Positions 8,598 through 16,859 of a DNA stretch of 64,000 nucleotides are shown piece by piece. How positions within the stretch are numbered: position 1 is the stretch's first letter; each line of letters starts with the position of its first letter. The position numbers and the translations under genes are program-made. This DNA is from Nocardia jinanensis (lineage in GTDB: Bacteria > Actinomycetota > Actinomycetes > Mycobacteriales > Mycobacteriaceae): the NCBI RefSeq assembly GCF_014645735.1, contig NZ_BMMH01000022.1, positions 1-64,000 on the forward strand. The letters run 5' to 3'. The notes under the pieces are model-generated. The model searched no databases. It was not told the origin of the DNA and was given only the letters and a program-made list of their open reading frames with translations.

Positions 8598-11500
8598 GTG
8601 TTCACCCGCTGGGGCGATCTGGTCTATCGGTTGCGATTCGCCGTTATCGGAGTGGTCGTCGCCGGGATGCTGGGCCTGGGGGCCTACGGTCTCGGTCTGG
8701 CGGATCATCTCAGCTCCAGTGGGTTGTTCGATCCGAACTCCGAGTCGGTGGCGGCCGCCGAGCTCTCCGACGGAGCGTGGGGCCGCGATCACAATGCCGA
8801 TGTGCTGGTGTTGTACACCGCGCCCGAGGGCCAGACGATCGATACCGACCCCGCGTTCCGGGACAAGATCGTCGACAGCTTGAACAGGCTGCCGAAGGAG
8901 TATCCGGATCAGATAGCCCAGGTGAAGGGCGCCTATTGGAAAACCGAGACCGGTGAGGCCCAGCCCGCGGTGTTCGGTTCCCAGGACAAGACCAAGACCT
9001 TCGCCTCGATCGCGATCGTCGGTGACAACGACACCGACATGGTCCGCAACTTTCGCGCCGTCAAGGACGTTTTCGACATCGAAGGCGTGAATGTGCAGGT
9101 CGCGGGACTGCAGCCGGTGTCGGGCACGCTCAACGACACCATGGCGCACGACCAGCACCGCATGGAGATCCTGGCCATCCCCGCCGTGGGCATCCTGCTG
9201 TTCTTCATCTTCGGCGGCGTGGTGGCCGCGGCCCTGCCGCTGATCATCGGTGGCCTGACCATCATCAGCGCGAACGGCATCATCATGATGCTGACGAAAT
9301 TCACCGAAGTGAACTCGTTCGTCGGGGCGGTGGTGTCGATGATCGGCCTCGGCCTGGCCATCGACTACGGACTTTTCATCGTCAGCCGGTTCCGAGAGGA
9401 ATTGGCCGAGGGTTACGACACCAAGGCCGCGGTCCGGCGATCGGTGACCACCGCGGGCCGGACCGTCATCTTCTCCGCGACCATGATCATCGCCAGCCTC
9501 GGCGGCCTGCTGCTGTTCCCGCAGGGCTTCCTGAAATCGATGGCCTACGGCACCATCGCCACCGTCGCGCTGGCCGCCCTGGCCTCGATCACCCTGTTGC
9601 CCGCCATGCTGAGTGTGCTGGGCAAACGGGTGGACATGCTCAGCTTCAAGCAGATCCGCAGGACCAAATCCGCCGAGGAGGTGGAGGCCAGCTTCTGGGG
9701 CCGGGCCACCACCTGGGTCATGCAGCACCCCCTCAAGATCGCCATCCCGATCTGCGTACTGCTCCTGCTGCTGATCATCCCGGTGAAGAACCTGGCCTTC
9801 GGCGGTATGAGCGAACGCTATCTGCCGCCGGACAATGCCACTCGCGTCGCGCAGGAGGAATTCGACCAGACCTTCCCGCTTCGCCAATCCGATCCGATCC
9901 AGTTGGTCTTCATCGGAGAGAACACCAGGTCCATCGCGAAAGTGATGAAGGAGGCCGACAAGGCTCCGGGTCTGGCGGATTCCTCCGGCTTCTCGGTTCC
10001 CTCCCAATCCCCCGAGCGCAAGGATCTCTTCCGCTCGAGCGCGACCCTGCTCGATTCCGAGGACTACGAACCGACTGTCGACTATCTCCGGTCGATCGAG
10101 GTCCCCGACGATGTGACCATGCTGGTCGGCGGTCAGCCGACACTGCAGATGGACAGTATCGACGCGCTCCTGGACCGAATACCACTGATGATCGCCCTGG
10201 TGCTGTTGGTCACCACGGTGCTGATGTTCCTGACATTCGGATCGCTGGTGTTGCCCATCAAGGCCGCGCTGATGAGCGCGCTCGGCCTCGGTTCCACGCT
10301 CGGCATCCTGACCTGGATATTCGTCGACGGTCACGGCGCCGGCCTGCTCAACTTCACGCCGCAGGCGATCATGTCGCCGGTGCTGGTGCTGATCATCGCG
10401 ATCATCTACGGACTGTCCACCGACTACGAGGTGTTCCTGCTGTCGCGGATGGTCGAGGCCCGCGCCCAGGGCGCCTCCACCACCGAAGCGGTACGTATCG
10501 GCACGGCGCACACCGGCCGCATCATCACCGCGGCGGCCCTGATCCTGCTGGTGGTGACCGGCGCTTTCGCGTTCTCCGATCTGGTGATGATGCAGTACAT
10601 CGCCTACGGCATGATCGCCGCGCTCATCATCGACGCCACCATCCTGCGGATGCTGCTCGTCCCGGCGACCATGAAACTGCTCGGCGACGACTGCTGGTGG
10701 GCTCCGGCCTGGATGAAGCGGATCCAGCAGAAGATCGGTTTGGGCGAACCCATCCTGGACGATGAGCGCCCCGGCGGTGGCGATGTGGTCGACCTGGTCA
10801 AGACCACTCCGGTCACCGATCCGGTCACCATGCAGATGCCGGCGATCGGCACCGAGAAGCAACGCAAAACCCCGGTGCTCAAACGCAGCCGCGAGGAGAT
10901 CGAGGCCGCCGCGCCCACCGCGCATATGCAGGCGGTGCCGAAGGGACAGCGCAAGAGCGCCCGCAAACAGGCCCCCGCCGAGCCGACGGCTCCCAAACAG
11001 CAGATGCCCACCCCACCGGACCCGACGCGTCCGCGCGCGAACCCGCCCGCGGACGGTCCCGGTGAATCCGGCCGCAGCGCTCCCGAGGAGTCCACCGGCC
11101 GCGGTCCGCGCCCGCCCGCCGAGGGGCACAGCCCGCAGCCGGCCGCGATGCGGTCTCCTGCCGAGGGCCAGGCACCGAACCGTAATCCGCAGCAGCCCGC
11201 GGGTCGTTCCGAGCCCGGTGCGACTCCGCAGCCCGGTTCGGCCCCGGTCCGTCCTCCGGCCCGCGCACCCGAACCCGGTCGCGGCGCCCCGGGCCCCGAA
11301 ACCGGCCGCGGCCCCGGCGCTCCTGGTCCCGAAGCCGCCCGCCGCCCCGGCGCTCCTGGTCCCGAAGCCGCCCGCCGCCCCGGCGCTCCAGGTCCCGAAG
11401 CCGCCCGCCGCCCCGGCCCGCGCAACGATTTCCGGCCGCAACCCGGTAACCAGCCCGGTCCGGGCCGCCCTCAGGCGAACCAGGCCGGCCCGGACCAGCC

Positions 11501-12386
11501 CGCGCCCCCCGCCGACGGGCAGCGCACTCCGCCCCCGGGTCGGCCCCAGGCAGGCCGGCCCCAGCCCGGTTTCGCCACGCCGAACCTACGGGGTCTGTTC
11601 GCCTCGGAGCCGACCGAGGATGCCGAGAGCCAGAATGCGAGCGGGCGCACCGTCTACCCGACACCGGCCGACGCTCCTCCCGTGCCGCCCACTCCACAGC
11701 AGGCCCGGACCAGCGCACCGCGCCCGCGGCCGGACAGTTCATCGCGGATACCCGGCGCGCCCGGGCAGCCCGGCGGTACCGCCAGACCGCCCGCGCCACC
11801 GCGTCCGCCGGCCCCCGAAGGACGCCCGCCCGGTCGGCCCGGACCCGGACAGCCCGGCGGGCGAGCGGGCGACGGTAACCGGCCCGCCCCCGGCCAGGGT
11901 CCCGCGCGACCGCCGGTTCCGCCGCGCCGCACGGGCCCGGATGCCCAACCGGGACCGCCCGATACGCGGTCGCCACAGGACCAGGGTTCGCAGCCGCGGC
12001 CGCTCCCCCGGATTCCCGATCCCGGTACCGCTCCAGGCGGGCCCGCCTCGGGTCTGCCCGAACTCCCGCGCCGGGTGCCGGGCGCCCAGCCTCCGGCAGT
12101 GCCCGGTCTCTACCGTGCCCCGGAGCCGCCGACCCGGCCCGCCCAACGTCCCGCTCCCGGCACACAGCGACCCGACAGCCTGGCCCAGCAATCCGCCGAA
12201 GAGCCCGGCGCCCAGCAGAATCCGGATCCCCGCGAACGCAACAGCATCGAATCGTGGATGGCGGGTCTGCGTTCCGCACGCCGTCAGCAGGCCGGTACCC
12301 CGGCCGATGACAGCGGTCGCCACCAGCACGGTGAGGGCCGGTCGGTCAGCGTGAACGAATTGCTGCGCCGCCGCGAACAGGATTAG
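8598..12386 (+). CDS. mmpL3: MmpL3-type trehalose monomycolate transporter with long Pro-rich tail
   Basis: RND-superfamily inner-membrane protein that exports trehalose monomycolate to build the mycolate outer membrane. The N-terminus (MFTRWGDLVYRLRFAVIGVVV) is TM1, followed by a periplasmic domain. Two TM bundles carry the paired Asp-Tyr proton-relay motifs GLAIDYGLFIVSRFREE (near residue 255) and YGLSTDYEVFLLSRMVE (near 610). The core ends near residue 720 (DDCWWAPAWMKRIQQK). A cytosolic tail of about 540 residues follows, rich in Pro, Ala, Gly and Arg with 11-residue repeats, and ends in SVNELLRRREQD. The M. tuberculosis protein is about 944 aa, so this tail is unusually long. GTG 8598 follows AAGGAG. 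Confidence 0.95.
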   Translation: MFTRWGDLVYRLRFAVIGVVVAGMLGLGAYGLGLADHLSSSGLFDPNSESVAAAELSDGAWGRDHNADVLVLYTAPEGQTIDTDPAFRDKIVDSLNRLPKEYPDQIAQVKGAYWKTETGEAQPAVFGSQDKTKTFASIAIVGDNDTDMVRNFRAVKDVFDIEGVNVQVAGLQPVSGTLNDTMAHDQHRMEILAIPAVGILLFFIFGGVVAAALPLIIGGLTIISANGIIMMLTKFTEVNSFVGAVVSMIGLGLAIDYGLFIVSRFREELAEGYDTKAAVRRSVTTAGRTVIFSATMIIASLGGLLLFPQGFLKSMAYGTIATVALAALASITLLPAMLSVLGKRVDMLSFKQIRRTKSAEEVEASFWGRATTWVMQHPLKIAIPICVLLLLLIIPVKNLAFGGMSERYLPPDNATRVAQEEFDQTFPLRQSDPIQLVFIGENTRSIAKVMKEADKAPGLADSSGFSVPSQSPERKDLFRSSATLLDSEDYEPTVDYLRSIEVPDDVTMLVGGQPTLQMDSIDALLDRIPLMIALVLLVTTVLMFLTFGSLVLPIKAALMSALGLGSTLGILTWIFVDGHGAGLLNFTPQAIMSPVLVLIIAIIYGLSTDYEVFLLSRMVEARAQGASTTEAVRIGTAHTGRIITAAALILLVVTGAFAFSDLVMMQYIAYGMIAALIIDATILRMLLVPATMKLLGDDCWWAPAWMKRIQQKIGLGEPILDDERPGGGDVVDLVKTTPVTDPVTMQMPAIGTEKQRKTPVLKRSREEIEAAAPTAHMQAVPKGQRKSARKQAPAEPTAPKQQMPTPPDPTRPRANPPADGPGESGRSAPEESTGRGPRPPAEGHSPQPAAMRSPAEGQAPNRNPQQPAGRSEPGATPQPGSAPVRPPARAPEPGRGAPGPETGRGPGAPGPEAARRPGAPGPEAARRPGAPGPEAARRPGPRNDFRPQPGNQPGPGRPQANQAGPDQPAPPADGQRTPPPGRPQAGRPQPGFATPNLRGLFASEPTEDAESQNASGRTVYPTPADAPPVPPTPQQARTSAPRPRPDSSSRIPGAPGQPGGTARPPAPPRPPAPEGRPPGRPGPGQPGGRAGDGNRPAPGQGPARPPVPPRRTGPDAQPGPPDTRSPQDQGSQPRPLPRIPDPGTAPGGPASGLPELPRRVPGAQPPAVPGLYRAPEPPTRPAQRPAPGTQRPDSLAQQSAEEPGAQQNPDPRERNSIESWMAGLRSARRQQAGTPADDSGRHQHGEGRSVSVNELLRRREQD
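11312..11410 (+). repeat. Three tandem 33-bp repeats within mmpL3
   Basis: Three nearly identical in-frame 33-bp units begin at 11312, 11345 and 11378, each encoding the 11-residue unit PGAPGPEAARR, with a decayed fourth unit from 11411. They lie in the disordered tail of MmpL3 and are expected to vary in copy number between strains. Confidence 0.9.
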
Positions 12387-12399
12387 CGGCGCCCGGGAT

Positions 12400-13101
12400 T
12401 CACTGTCCGAGCAGTCGCCGCCAGTGGGCCATGAAGGGCTGTTTGGCGGTGACCGATCCGAATCGGACCCGGCCGTGCACCAGCAGATGCAGCGGGCCGA
12501 TCGGCGGGCCACTGCGCACTTTGTTGTTGACGCTGGACCCGACCAGTTCGAGGCCATCCAGATCGACCGTGGCCTCCTGCGGCACCACCAGGGTGAGCGA
12601 ACTCGCGTAGTCGTCGACCTGGATCTCCACCACCTGGGTGGTCATGATCGCCTGGGTGAAATCCAGAGTCACCCCGGACAACCAGCTGTTGACCCGCAGC
12701 ATGGGAGCGACCTGCCAGTTGCCCCGGCGGTTGACCCCCGACATACGCGGCCGGATGGCCCCGCCCTGCACCACGCCTGCCAGACCCGAGGCGGCGGCGT
12801 GGCCCGGTTGCGGTAGCGGTACGGGCTTACCGTGACCCGCCGCCCGCTCGGTCGCCGGTTCGCCGATCAACCGAACCCCGGGCAGGTCGACGAGCACCGA
12901 GTTCAGTTCACCGCGGGTCCGGGAGGCCAGCGCGGTATCCATCCGCTCGGTGAACTCCCCCAGGGAGAGCATGCCCAGACCGACCGCACGCTGCAGCAGC
13001 TGCCCGACGTGTTCCCGTTCCGCATCGGAAACACGCAGGTCCCGGTTGACCACCTGGCCACCGGAACCCGTACCGTCGTAAACCGGATCGGGGCCGTTCA
13101 T
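12400..13101 (-). CDS. DUF1707 / LiaF-like cell-wall-stress family protein
   Basis: The 233-aa protein has an N-terminal DUF1707 domain (LRVSDAEREHVGQLLQRAVGLGMLSLGEFTERMDTALASRT, residues about 20-65), a Gly/Pro linker and a C-terminal beta-helical domain like that of LiaF/DUF2154 proteins (VNSWLSGVTLDF, VEIQVDDYASSLTLVVP, GLELVGSSVNNKV). No TM segment is seen, so it is probably cytosolic or membrane-associated. ATG 13101 has a TAATCT hexamer 7 nt upstream and no Shine-Dalgarno, fitting leaderless expression. It converges on mmpL3 with 13 bp between the stops. Confidence 0.8.
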   Translation of the reverse strand: MNGPDPVYDGTGSGGQVVNRDLRVSDAEREHVGQLLQRAVGLGMLSLGEFTERMDTALASRTRGELNSVLVDLPGVRLIGEPATERAAGHGKPVPLPQPGHAAASGLAGVVQGGAIRPRMSGVNRRGNWQVAPMLRVNSWLSGVTLDFTQAIMTTQVVEIQVDDYASSLTLVVPQEATVDLDGLELVGSSVNNKVRSGPPIGPLHLLVHGRVRFGSVTAKQPFMAHWRRLLGQ

Positions 13102-13108
13102 AGATCCG

Positions 13109-13114
13109 AGATTA
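13109..13114 (-). promoter_or_regulatory. -10 hexamer TAATCT of the DUF1707 gene
   Basis: TAATCT on the minus strand, separated by 7 nt from the ATG at 13101. Fits a promoter that starts transcription at or next to the start codon. Confidence 0.45.
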
Positions 13115-13176
13115 CCCAGCGGCGCCGGGATCCCGCATCAGGGCATTCCCGGATGCGGGGGTGGCACGGGCCACGG

Positions 13177-14493
13177 TCAGCCCTGCTCATCTCGGGTTTC
13201 CCGCTGATCGGCGACCGTACTCGTCCCTGGGCCGAGGCCGGTAGGTCGCGGGTCCGGGTCACCGGTTCGGGCGAGCGGCAGCCGGCGCTGTGCCTCGGCG
13301 AGGAGGGCACCGATATCGAAACGGCCCAGGGTCTGTGTGCCGACCGTGGAATGGTCACCACTCTCCGGTGAATCCGGTTCGGCCACATAGATACCTTTAC
13401 GGTCCGGTGTCAGCTCACCCAGCATCTCCTCGGGGTCCGTGGCGAGCAGCGAGCGGATGGCGGTATTGAGCACGGCGACCAGCGGCACCGCGAGCAGACC
13501 ACCGGCGATACCGCCCAGCACCACACCGGCGGCGATCGCGAGCACCACCGCGAGCGGATGGATCCGCACCGCCCGCCCGAGCAACAGCGGTTGCAGCACA
13601 TGCCCCTCCAGTTGCATCACCGCGACGATGATGCCGAGCACGATGAGCGCGGTCACGAAACCCTTGGTCACCAGCGCGATGAACACCGCCACGAAACCGG
13701 CCAGGAACGCGCCGATGATCGGAATGAACGCGCTGATGAACACCAGGGAACCCAGCGGCAGCGCGAGCGGTACGCCCAGCAGGGCCAGCCCGGCACCGAT
13801 ACTGATCGCGTCCACCGCGGCGACCACGACAGTGGCCCGCACGAAACCCACCAGCGAGCCGAATCCGAGTTCCCCGGCGGTGCGCACCCGTTCCCGGTGC
13901 GCGGCCGGCACTACACGGGTGATGAAACGCCAGATCTGGTCGCCGCTGTAGAGCAGGAAGATGAGGATGAACAGGGTCAGGAAAGTACCCGTCAGGATGT
14001 GACCGATCATGGTGGCGGTGGTGAGCGCACCGTTGGTGAGCGTGTCCTGATTGGACTGGATGGCCCGGACCGCCGCATCACCGGCATTGCGGATCTGCTC
14101 ATCGCTCAGATGCATCGGACCGTTGATGGCCCAGTCCTGCACCTGGTGGATGCTGTTGGTGAACTCGTCGGACAGCTGCGGCACACCCACCACGAACTGC
14201 TCCACCACAAAGGTGACCACGCCGGCGACCAGCCCCAGCGAGCCGACCAGCGCCACGAAAACACCGATCCCGCGGGGCAGCCCGCGACGCTGCATCCAAT
14301 CCACCAGTGGCGCGAGCAGCGCTGCCGCCAGCATGGCGATGGCCAGCGGGATCACCACGGTGTCGAGCCGCCGCACCGCCGCCGCTAGCACCCCGACCAG
14401 GGCGAAGATCACCAGCAGCCGCCAGGCCCATTCGGCGGTCTGCCGGACGATGGGGTGAACGGCGTCTGCGGCAGATGGTTTCGGCTCGGTCAC
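13177..14493 (-). CDS. AI-2E family transporter (Rv0205-like)
   Basis: Polytopic membrane protein of the AI-2E/PerM/TqsA family, about 438 aa from GTG 14493. Hydrophobic segments include LLVIFALVGVLAAAV, VVIPLAIAMLAAALLAPL, GIGVFVALVGSLGLVAGV, a cluster of TM helices near residues 200-345, and the family signature PLALPLGSLVFISAFIPIIGAFLAG in pieces. A soluble C-terminal tail of about 85 residues follows (GRFDIGALLAEAQRRLP). The substrate is unknown. The start is set by TAGGCT 7 nt upstream (leaderless); the frame is open to 14538. Place beside mmpL3 matches Rv0205. Confidence 0.85.
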   Translation of the reverse strand: MTEPKPSAADAVHPIVRQTAEWAWRLLVIFALVGVLAAAVRRLDTVVIPLAIAMLAAALLAPLVDWMQRRGLPRGIGVFVALVGSLGLVAGVVTFVVEQFVVGVPQLSDEFTNSIHQVQDWAINGPMHLSDEQIRNAGDAAVRAIQSNQDTLTNGALTTATMIGHILTGTFLTLFILIFLLYSGDQIWRFITRVVPAAHRERVRTAGELGFGSLVGFVRATVVVAAVDAISIGAGLALLGVPLALPLGSLVFISAFIPIIGAFLAGFVAVFIALVTKGFVTALIVLGIIVAVMQLEGHVLQPLLLGRAVRIHPLAVVLAIAAGVVLGGIAGGLLAVPLVAVLNTAIRSLLATDPEEMLGELTPDRKGIYVAEPDSPESGDHSTVGTQTLGRFDIGALLAEAQRRLPLARTGDPDPRPTGLGPGTSTVADQRETRDEQG

Positions 14494-14500
14494 CCGATCG

Positions 14501-14506
14501 AGCCTA
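14501..14506 (-). promoter_or_regulatory. -10 hexamer TAGGCT of the AI-2E transporter
   Basis: TAGGCT on the minus strand, 7 nt upstream of GTG 14493, with no Shine-Dalgarno between. Fits leaderless initiation. Confidence 0.45.
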
Positions 14507-14575
14507 GTCACGGTGGCCGCAAGGTTGCGGAAGTACACAGAACGCGCGGACGGAGGACCGGACTGCCGCGCCGCT

Positions 14576-14806
14576 TCACGGCTGATCTGTCACCAGTTCG
14601 ATCCCCAGCAACACCGCTTTGTCGATGACCCGGCCCAGCTCCAGATCGATTTCGAACTCGGACGGCGCAGCACCACACTTCGCGATCATCGCCCGCGCTT
14701 CCTCCCGGATGCGCTCCTTGTCCGATACGAACCGCGATACCCCGAAGGCAGGCGCGTACAAGTACCACTGCGACCCGCAGCAACTCACCTCGACTGTGAA
14801 CAGCAT
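14576..14806 (-). CDS. HicB-like small protein (putative antitoxin fold)
   Basis: 76-aa protein beginning MLFTVEVSCCGSQWYLYAP. The layout (beta strand, Trp, AFGVSRFVSDKERIREEARAMIAKCGAAPSEFEIDLEL) follows the HicB/HicB-like fold in which the second half reads as a helix of predicted regulators of DNA-encoded toxins. ATG 14806 has AAAGGGCGG upstream. No HicA-type partner is seen beside it, so it is an orphan or works with the divergent three-gene unit. Family call is from pattern recall; function is inference. Confidence 0.5.
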   Translation of the reverse strand: MLFTVEVSCCGSQWYLYAPAFGVSRFVSDKERIREEARAMIAKCGAAPSEFEIDLELGRVIDKAVLLGIELVTDQP

Positions 14807-14912
14807 GACCGCCCTTTGTTCGTCATTGGCTTGCACGCCGCGCCGAGGAGAAGACACCCGGCGCGGCGGCTGAGACGAAGCTACGAACGTCCAGGCGCGA
14901 CGGTCTACATCT

Positions 14913-14932
14913 ATGCACAATAATGCACAATA
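14913..14932 (+). promoter_or_regulatory. Two tandem ATGCACAATA direct repeats
   Basis: The 10-bp unit ATGCACAATA occurs at 14913 and 14923, exactly one helical turn apart, in the divergent region between the HicB-like gene and the DUF6879/HTH operon. It is AT-rich against GC-rich flanks and could be part of a promoter or a regulator site. Confidence 0.35.
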
Positions 14933-14981
14933 ATGAGAAAACGCGGCTAACTCGTGAAGTGCTCAGCCACACTAGCTGGTA

Positions 14982-15000
14982 GAGCATCATGCTCGAGCAT
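14982..15000 (+). promoter_or_regulatory. Operator-like overlapping palindromes before the DUF6879/HTH operon
   Basis: Alternating half-sites GAGCAT, ATGCTC, GAGCAT form a 13-bp dyad (GAGCAT-C-ATGCTC, 14982-14994) that overlaps a perfect 12-bp palindrome (ATGCTCGAGCAT, 14989-15000). They sit directly before the AGGAGG ribosome-binding site of the operon whose last gene encodes an HTH protein, so autoregulation is likely. Confidence 0.5.
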
Positions 15001-15021
15001 TACTGACAGGAGGATCACGCG

Positions 15022-15354
15022 ATGCGGTTAACATTCCTCGGCAAGGGCGGAAGCGAATCCCAGGGCTGCCCCGCGCTGTATGCAACCGACGAGAACAGCT
15101 ACCTGGTTCAGGGGTGGGAGACAGACTTACTCGGCACCGTCGAGATACCTCACCTGCTGACAGGATTCGCCGAGCCCGACACCTACCTGGGCGCGAACAT
15201 GACCGACACCGGGAGAGGCACGTTCCGGCTCAGTGGCCAGCCCGTGACCGATCCGGCGGTAGTCGGCCAGCTCGATCTCGCCGGCGACGAGACCGCAATC
15301 CTGGTCGCCAAGCGAGAGAGGACGTTTTTCGGCAATGCTGCTAGTCGCGGATGA
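15022..15354 (+). CDS. Hypothetical protein, first gene of DUF6879/HTH unit
   Basis: 110 aa, starting MRLTFLGKGGSESQGCPALY and containing YLVQGWETD, LSGQPVTDPAVVGQLDLAGDETAILVAKRER. It is one of the small acidic proteins that accompany DUF6879 and HTH/DUF5753 genes in many actinomycetes; no activity is known to me. ATG 15022 follows AGGAGG at good spacing. The stop overlaps the next gene by 20 nt, so the three genes are translationally coupled. Confidence 0.75.
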   Translation: MRLTFLGKGGSESQGCPALYATDENSYLVQGWETDLLGTVEIPHLLTGFAEPDTYLGANMTDTGRGTFRLSGQPVTDPAVVGQLDLAGDETAILVAKRERTFFGNAASRG

Positions 15355-15847
15355 TCCCTGGACAGATTGGTTCCATGGATTACAGCGCAGCGCGTTTCAC
15401 CTCGAAGTACGAGACTCCTACGTCGAACCTTCCGAGGACAACCGGTTTCGGGCGTTCCTCGCAGGTGAGGCCGTACCGGATGAGCCGCCGGTACCGTGGC
15501 ACGCGCTCATGCACAGGGTCACCGGTCGAGGCGTTTCGGTGACGCGCGTGCGAGTAGTGACCGTCCCGCACAGCGACTACCACCGGTGGTTGTTGTCCAT
15601 CACCGGTCGCAATATCCGGTCAGGGGAGGACATCCGGTACCTGCCACGGCATGATGCGGGAGAGGTTCCGCCGGATGACTTCTGGCTGTTCGATGACGAA
15701 CGGGTGGTCTATAACCTTGCAGATGACGGTGGTAGGCCCGCAGGAGCGGCATTGACGACAGATCCGAGGATCGTGGACTACTGCCGGAGTGTTCGAGACA
15801 GGTTCTGGAAGCTGGCGACGCCGTACATGGAGTACGTCACGTCGTGA
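15335..15847 (+). CDS. DUF6879 family protein
   Basis: 170-aa protein matching the DUF6879 pattern: AFHLEVRDSYVEPSEDNRFRAFLAG, then VTRVRVVTVPHSDYHRWLLSIT, then DFWLFDDERVVYNLADDG and a C-terminal VRDRFWKLATPYMEYV. Members usually lie next to an XRE-type regulator, as here. Length is normal for the family. It overlaps the preceding gene by 20 nt and the following one by 4 nt (GTGA). The function is unknown; the pairing suggests a regulator/effector module. Confidence 0.8.
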   Translation: MLLVADDPWTDWFHGLQRSAFHLEVRDSYVEPSEDNRFRAFLAGEAVPDEPPVPWHALMHRVTGRGVSVTRVRVVTVPHSDYHRWLLSITGRNIRSGEDIRYLPRHDAGEVPPDDFWLFDDERVVYNLADDGGRPAGAALTTDPRIVDYCRSVRDRFWKLATPYMEYVTS

Positions 15848-16677
15848 CCGGCTCCATTCACCAGCAGCGCGAAGCTCTCGGGGGTCGGCTCCGGGAGCTT
15901 CGCCTCAACGCGGGCTTATCCGGAGCGGAGCTGGCCCGCCGGAGCGGTTGGCACCAAACCAAGGTGCCAAAGGTGGAGTACGGCAAGATCAAACCGTCCC
16001 GCGACGATATCCGGGCATGGTGCGAGCACTGCAACGCCGTGGACCAAGCTCCGGACCTGGTGGCCAGTCTGGACAACATCGACACCGCATACCAGGAGTG
16101 GCGCAAGGTGCTCGGGACCGGCACCAAGAGGCGCCAGCATGCGCTGGTCGGCTTGACCGAGGCCGCCGAGATCATCCGCATCTACAACCCGTACTTCATT
16201 CCAGGATTCCTCCAAACCGCCGAATACGCCGCCGTGGTTCTACAGAACGTGAGCAGCTTCTATCAGACACCCAGCGACATCGAGGCCGGCGTAGCCAAAC
16301 GGCTCGAGCGCCAGCAGCTGATATATCGAGGAAACCGCCGGTTCCACTTGCTGATCGGAGAACAGGCGTTGTCGACCACGGTCGGCAGCGATGAAGTGAT
16401 GATCGGCCAGCTCGACCGTTTGCTTGCCATCACAGGGCTGCCGCGGGTGAGCTTCGGAATTGTGCCGGCTGCCGCTGAAATCCCGTTCCCCCCGACCAAC
16501 TTCTCGATGTTCGATAACACCATCGTTCTGGTAGAGGGGATATCCGCGGAGCTGACTATCACTCAGCCGAGGGAGGTCGACCTATACGGACGAGCGTTCG
16601 ACACCCTGGCGGTGCAGTCGGTCACCGGGGACGACGCCCGGGGGTTGATCCGGGCCACGCTGGAACGTCGGCGCTAG
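15844..16677 (+). CDS. XRE-family HTH regulator with DUF5753 (WhiJ-type)
   Basis: 277 aa. Residues about 12-65 are a helix-turn-helix (LGGRLRELRLNAGLSGAELARRSGW, then VPKVEYGKIKPSRDDI). Residues about 100-270 are DUF5753 (EAAEIIRIYNPYFIPGFLQTAEYA, ERQQLIYRGNRRFHLLIGEQAL, VSFGIVPAAAEIP, then the C-terminal RAFDTLAVQSV). This architecture is typical of WhiJ-like developmental or stress regulators in actinomycetes. GTG 15844 overlaps the DUF6879 stop. A likely target is the dyad just upstream of its own operon. Confidence 0.9.
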   Translation: MTGSIHQQREALGGRLRELRLNAGLSGAELARRSGWHQTKVPKVEYGKIKPSRDDIRAWCEHCNAVDQAPDLVASLDNIDTAYQEWRKVLGTGTKRRQHALVGLTEAAEIIRIYNPYFIPGFLQTAEYAAVVLQNVSSFYQTPSDIEAGVAKRLERQQLIYRGNRRFHLLIGEQALSTTVGSDEVMIGQLDRLLAITGLPRVSFGIVPAAAEIPFPPTNFSMFDNTIVLVEGISAELTITQPREVDLYGRAFDTLAVQSVTGDDARGLIRATLERRR

Positions 16678-16846
16678 AAAGGTCGGCCATGCTGTGACAC
16701 ATCCGGTCTCGCGGTCTTCGGAAACGCTGGGACACCTTCTCGAACTCCGTTACTGGCCACCAGCCATCGACAATGCCCGAATGCTTGTTCGAGCGGTTTC
16801 CGCGTTGCCCGCAACCCGGGAGCACCGGACGGTCGGCCCCGGGCGC

Positions 16847-16852
16847 TAGATT
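16847..16852 (+). promoter_or_regulatory. -10 hexamer TAGATT of the adenylate cyclase gene
   Basis: TAGATT lies 7 nt upstream of GTG 16860 with no Shine-Dalgarno, consistent with leaderless transcription and used to choose the start. Confidence 0.45.
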
Positions 16853-16859
16853 GGTACAC

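Noticed and set aside
8562..11441. 959-codon open frame antisense to mmpL3
   Set aside because: It mirrors the highly biased mmpL3 codons, encodes low-complexity Gly/Arg/His-rich sequence with no domain, and has no ribosome-binding site. A shadow frame.
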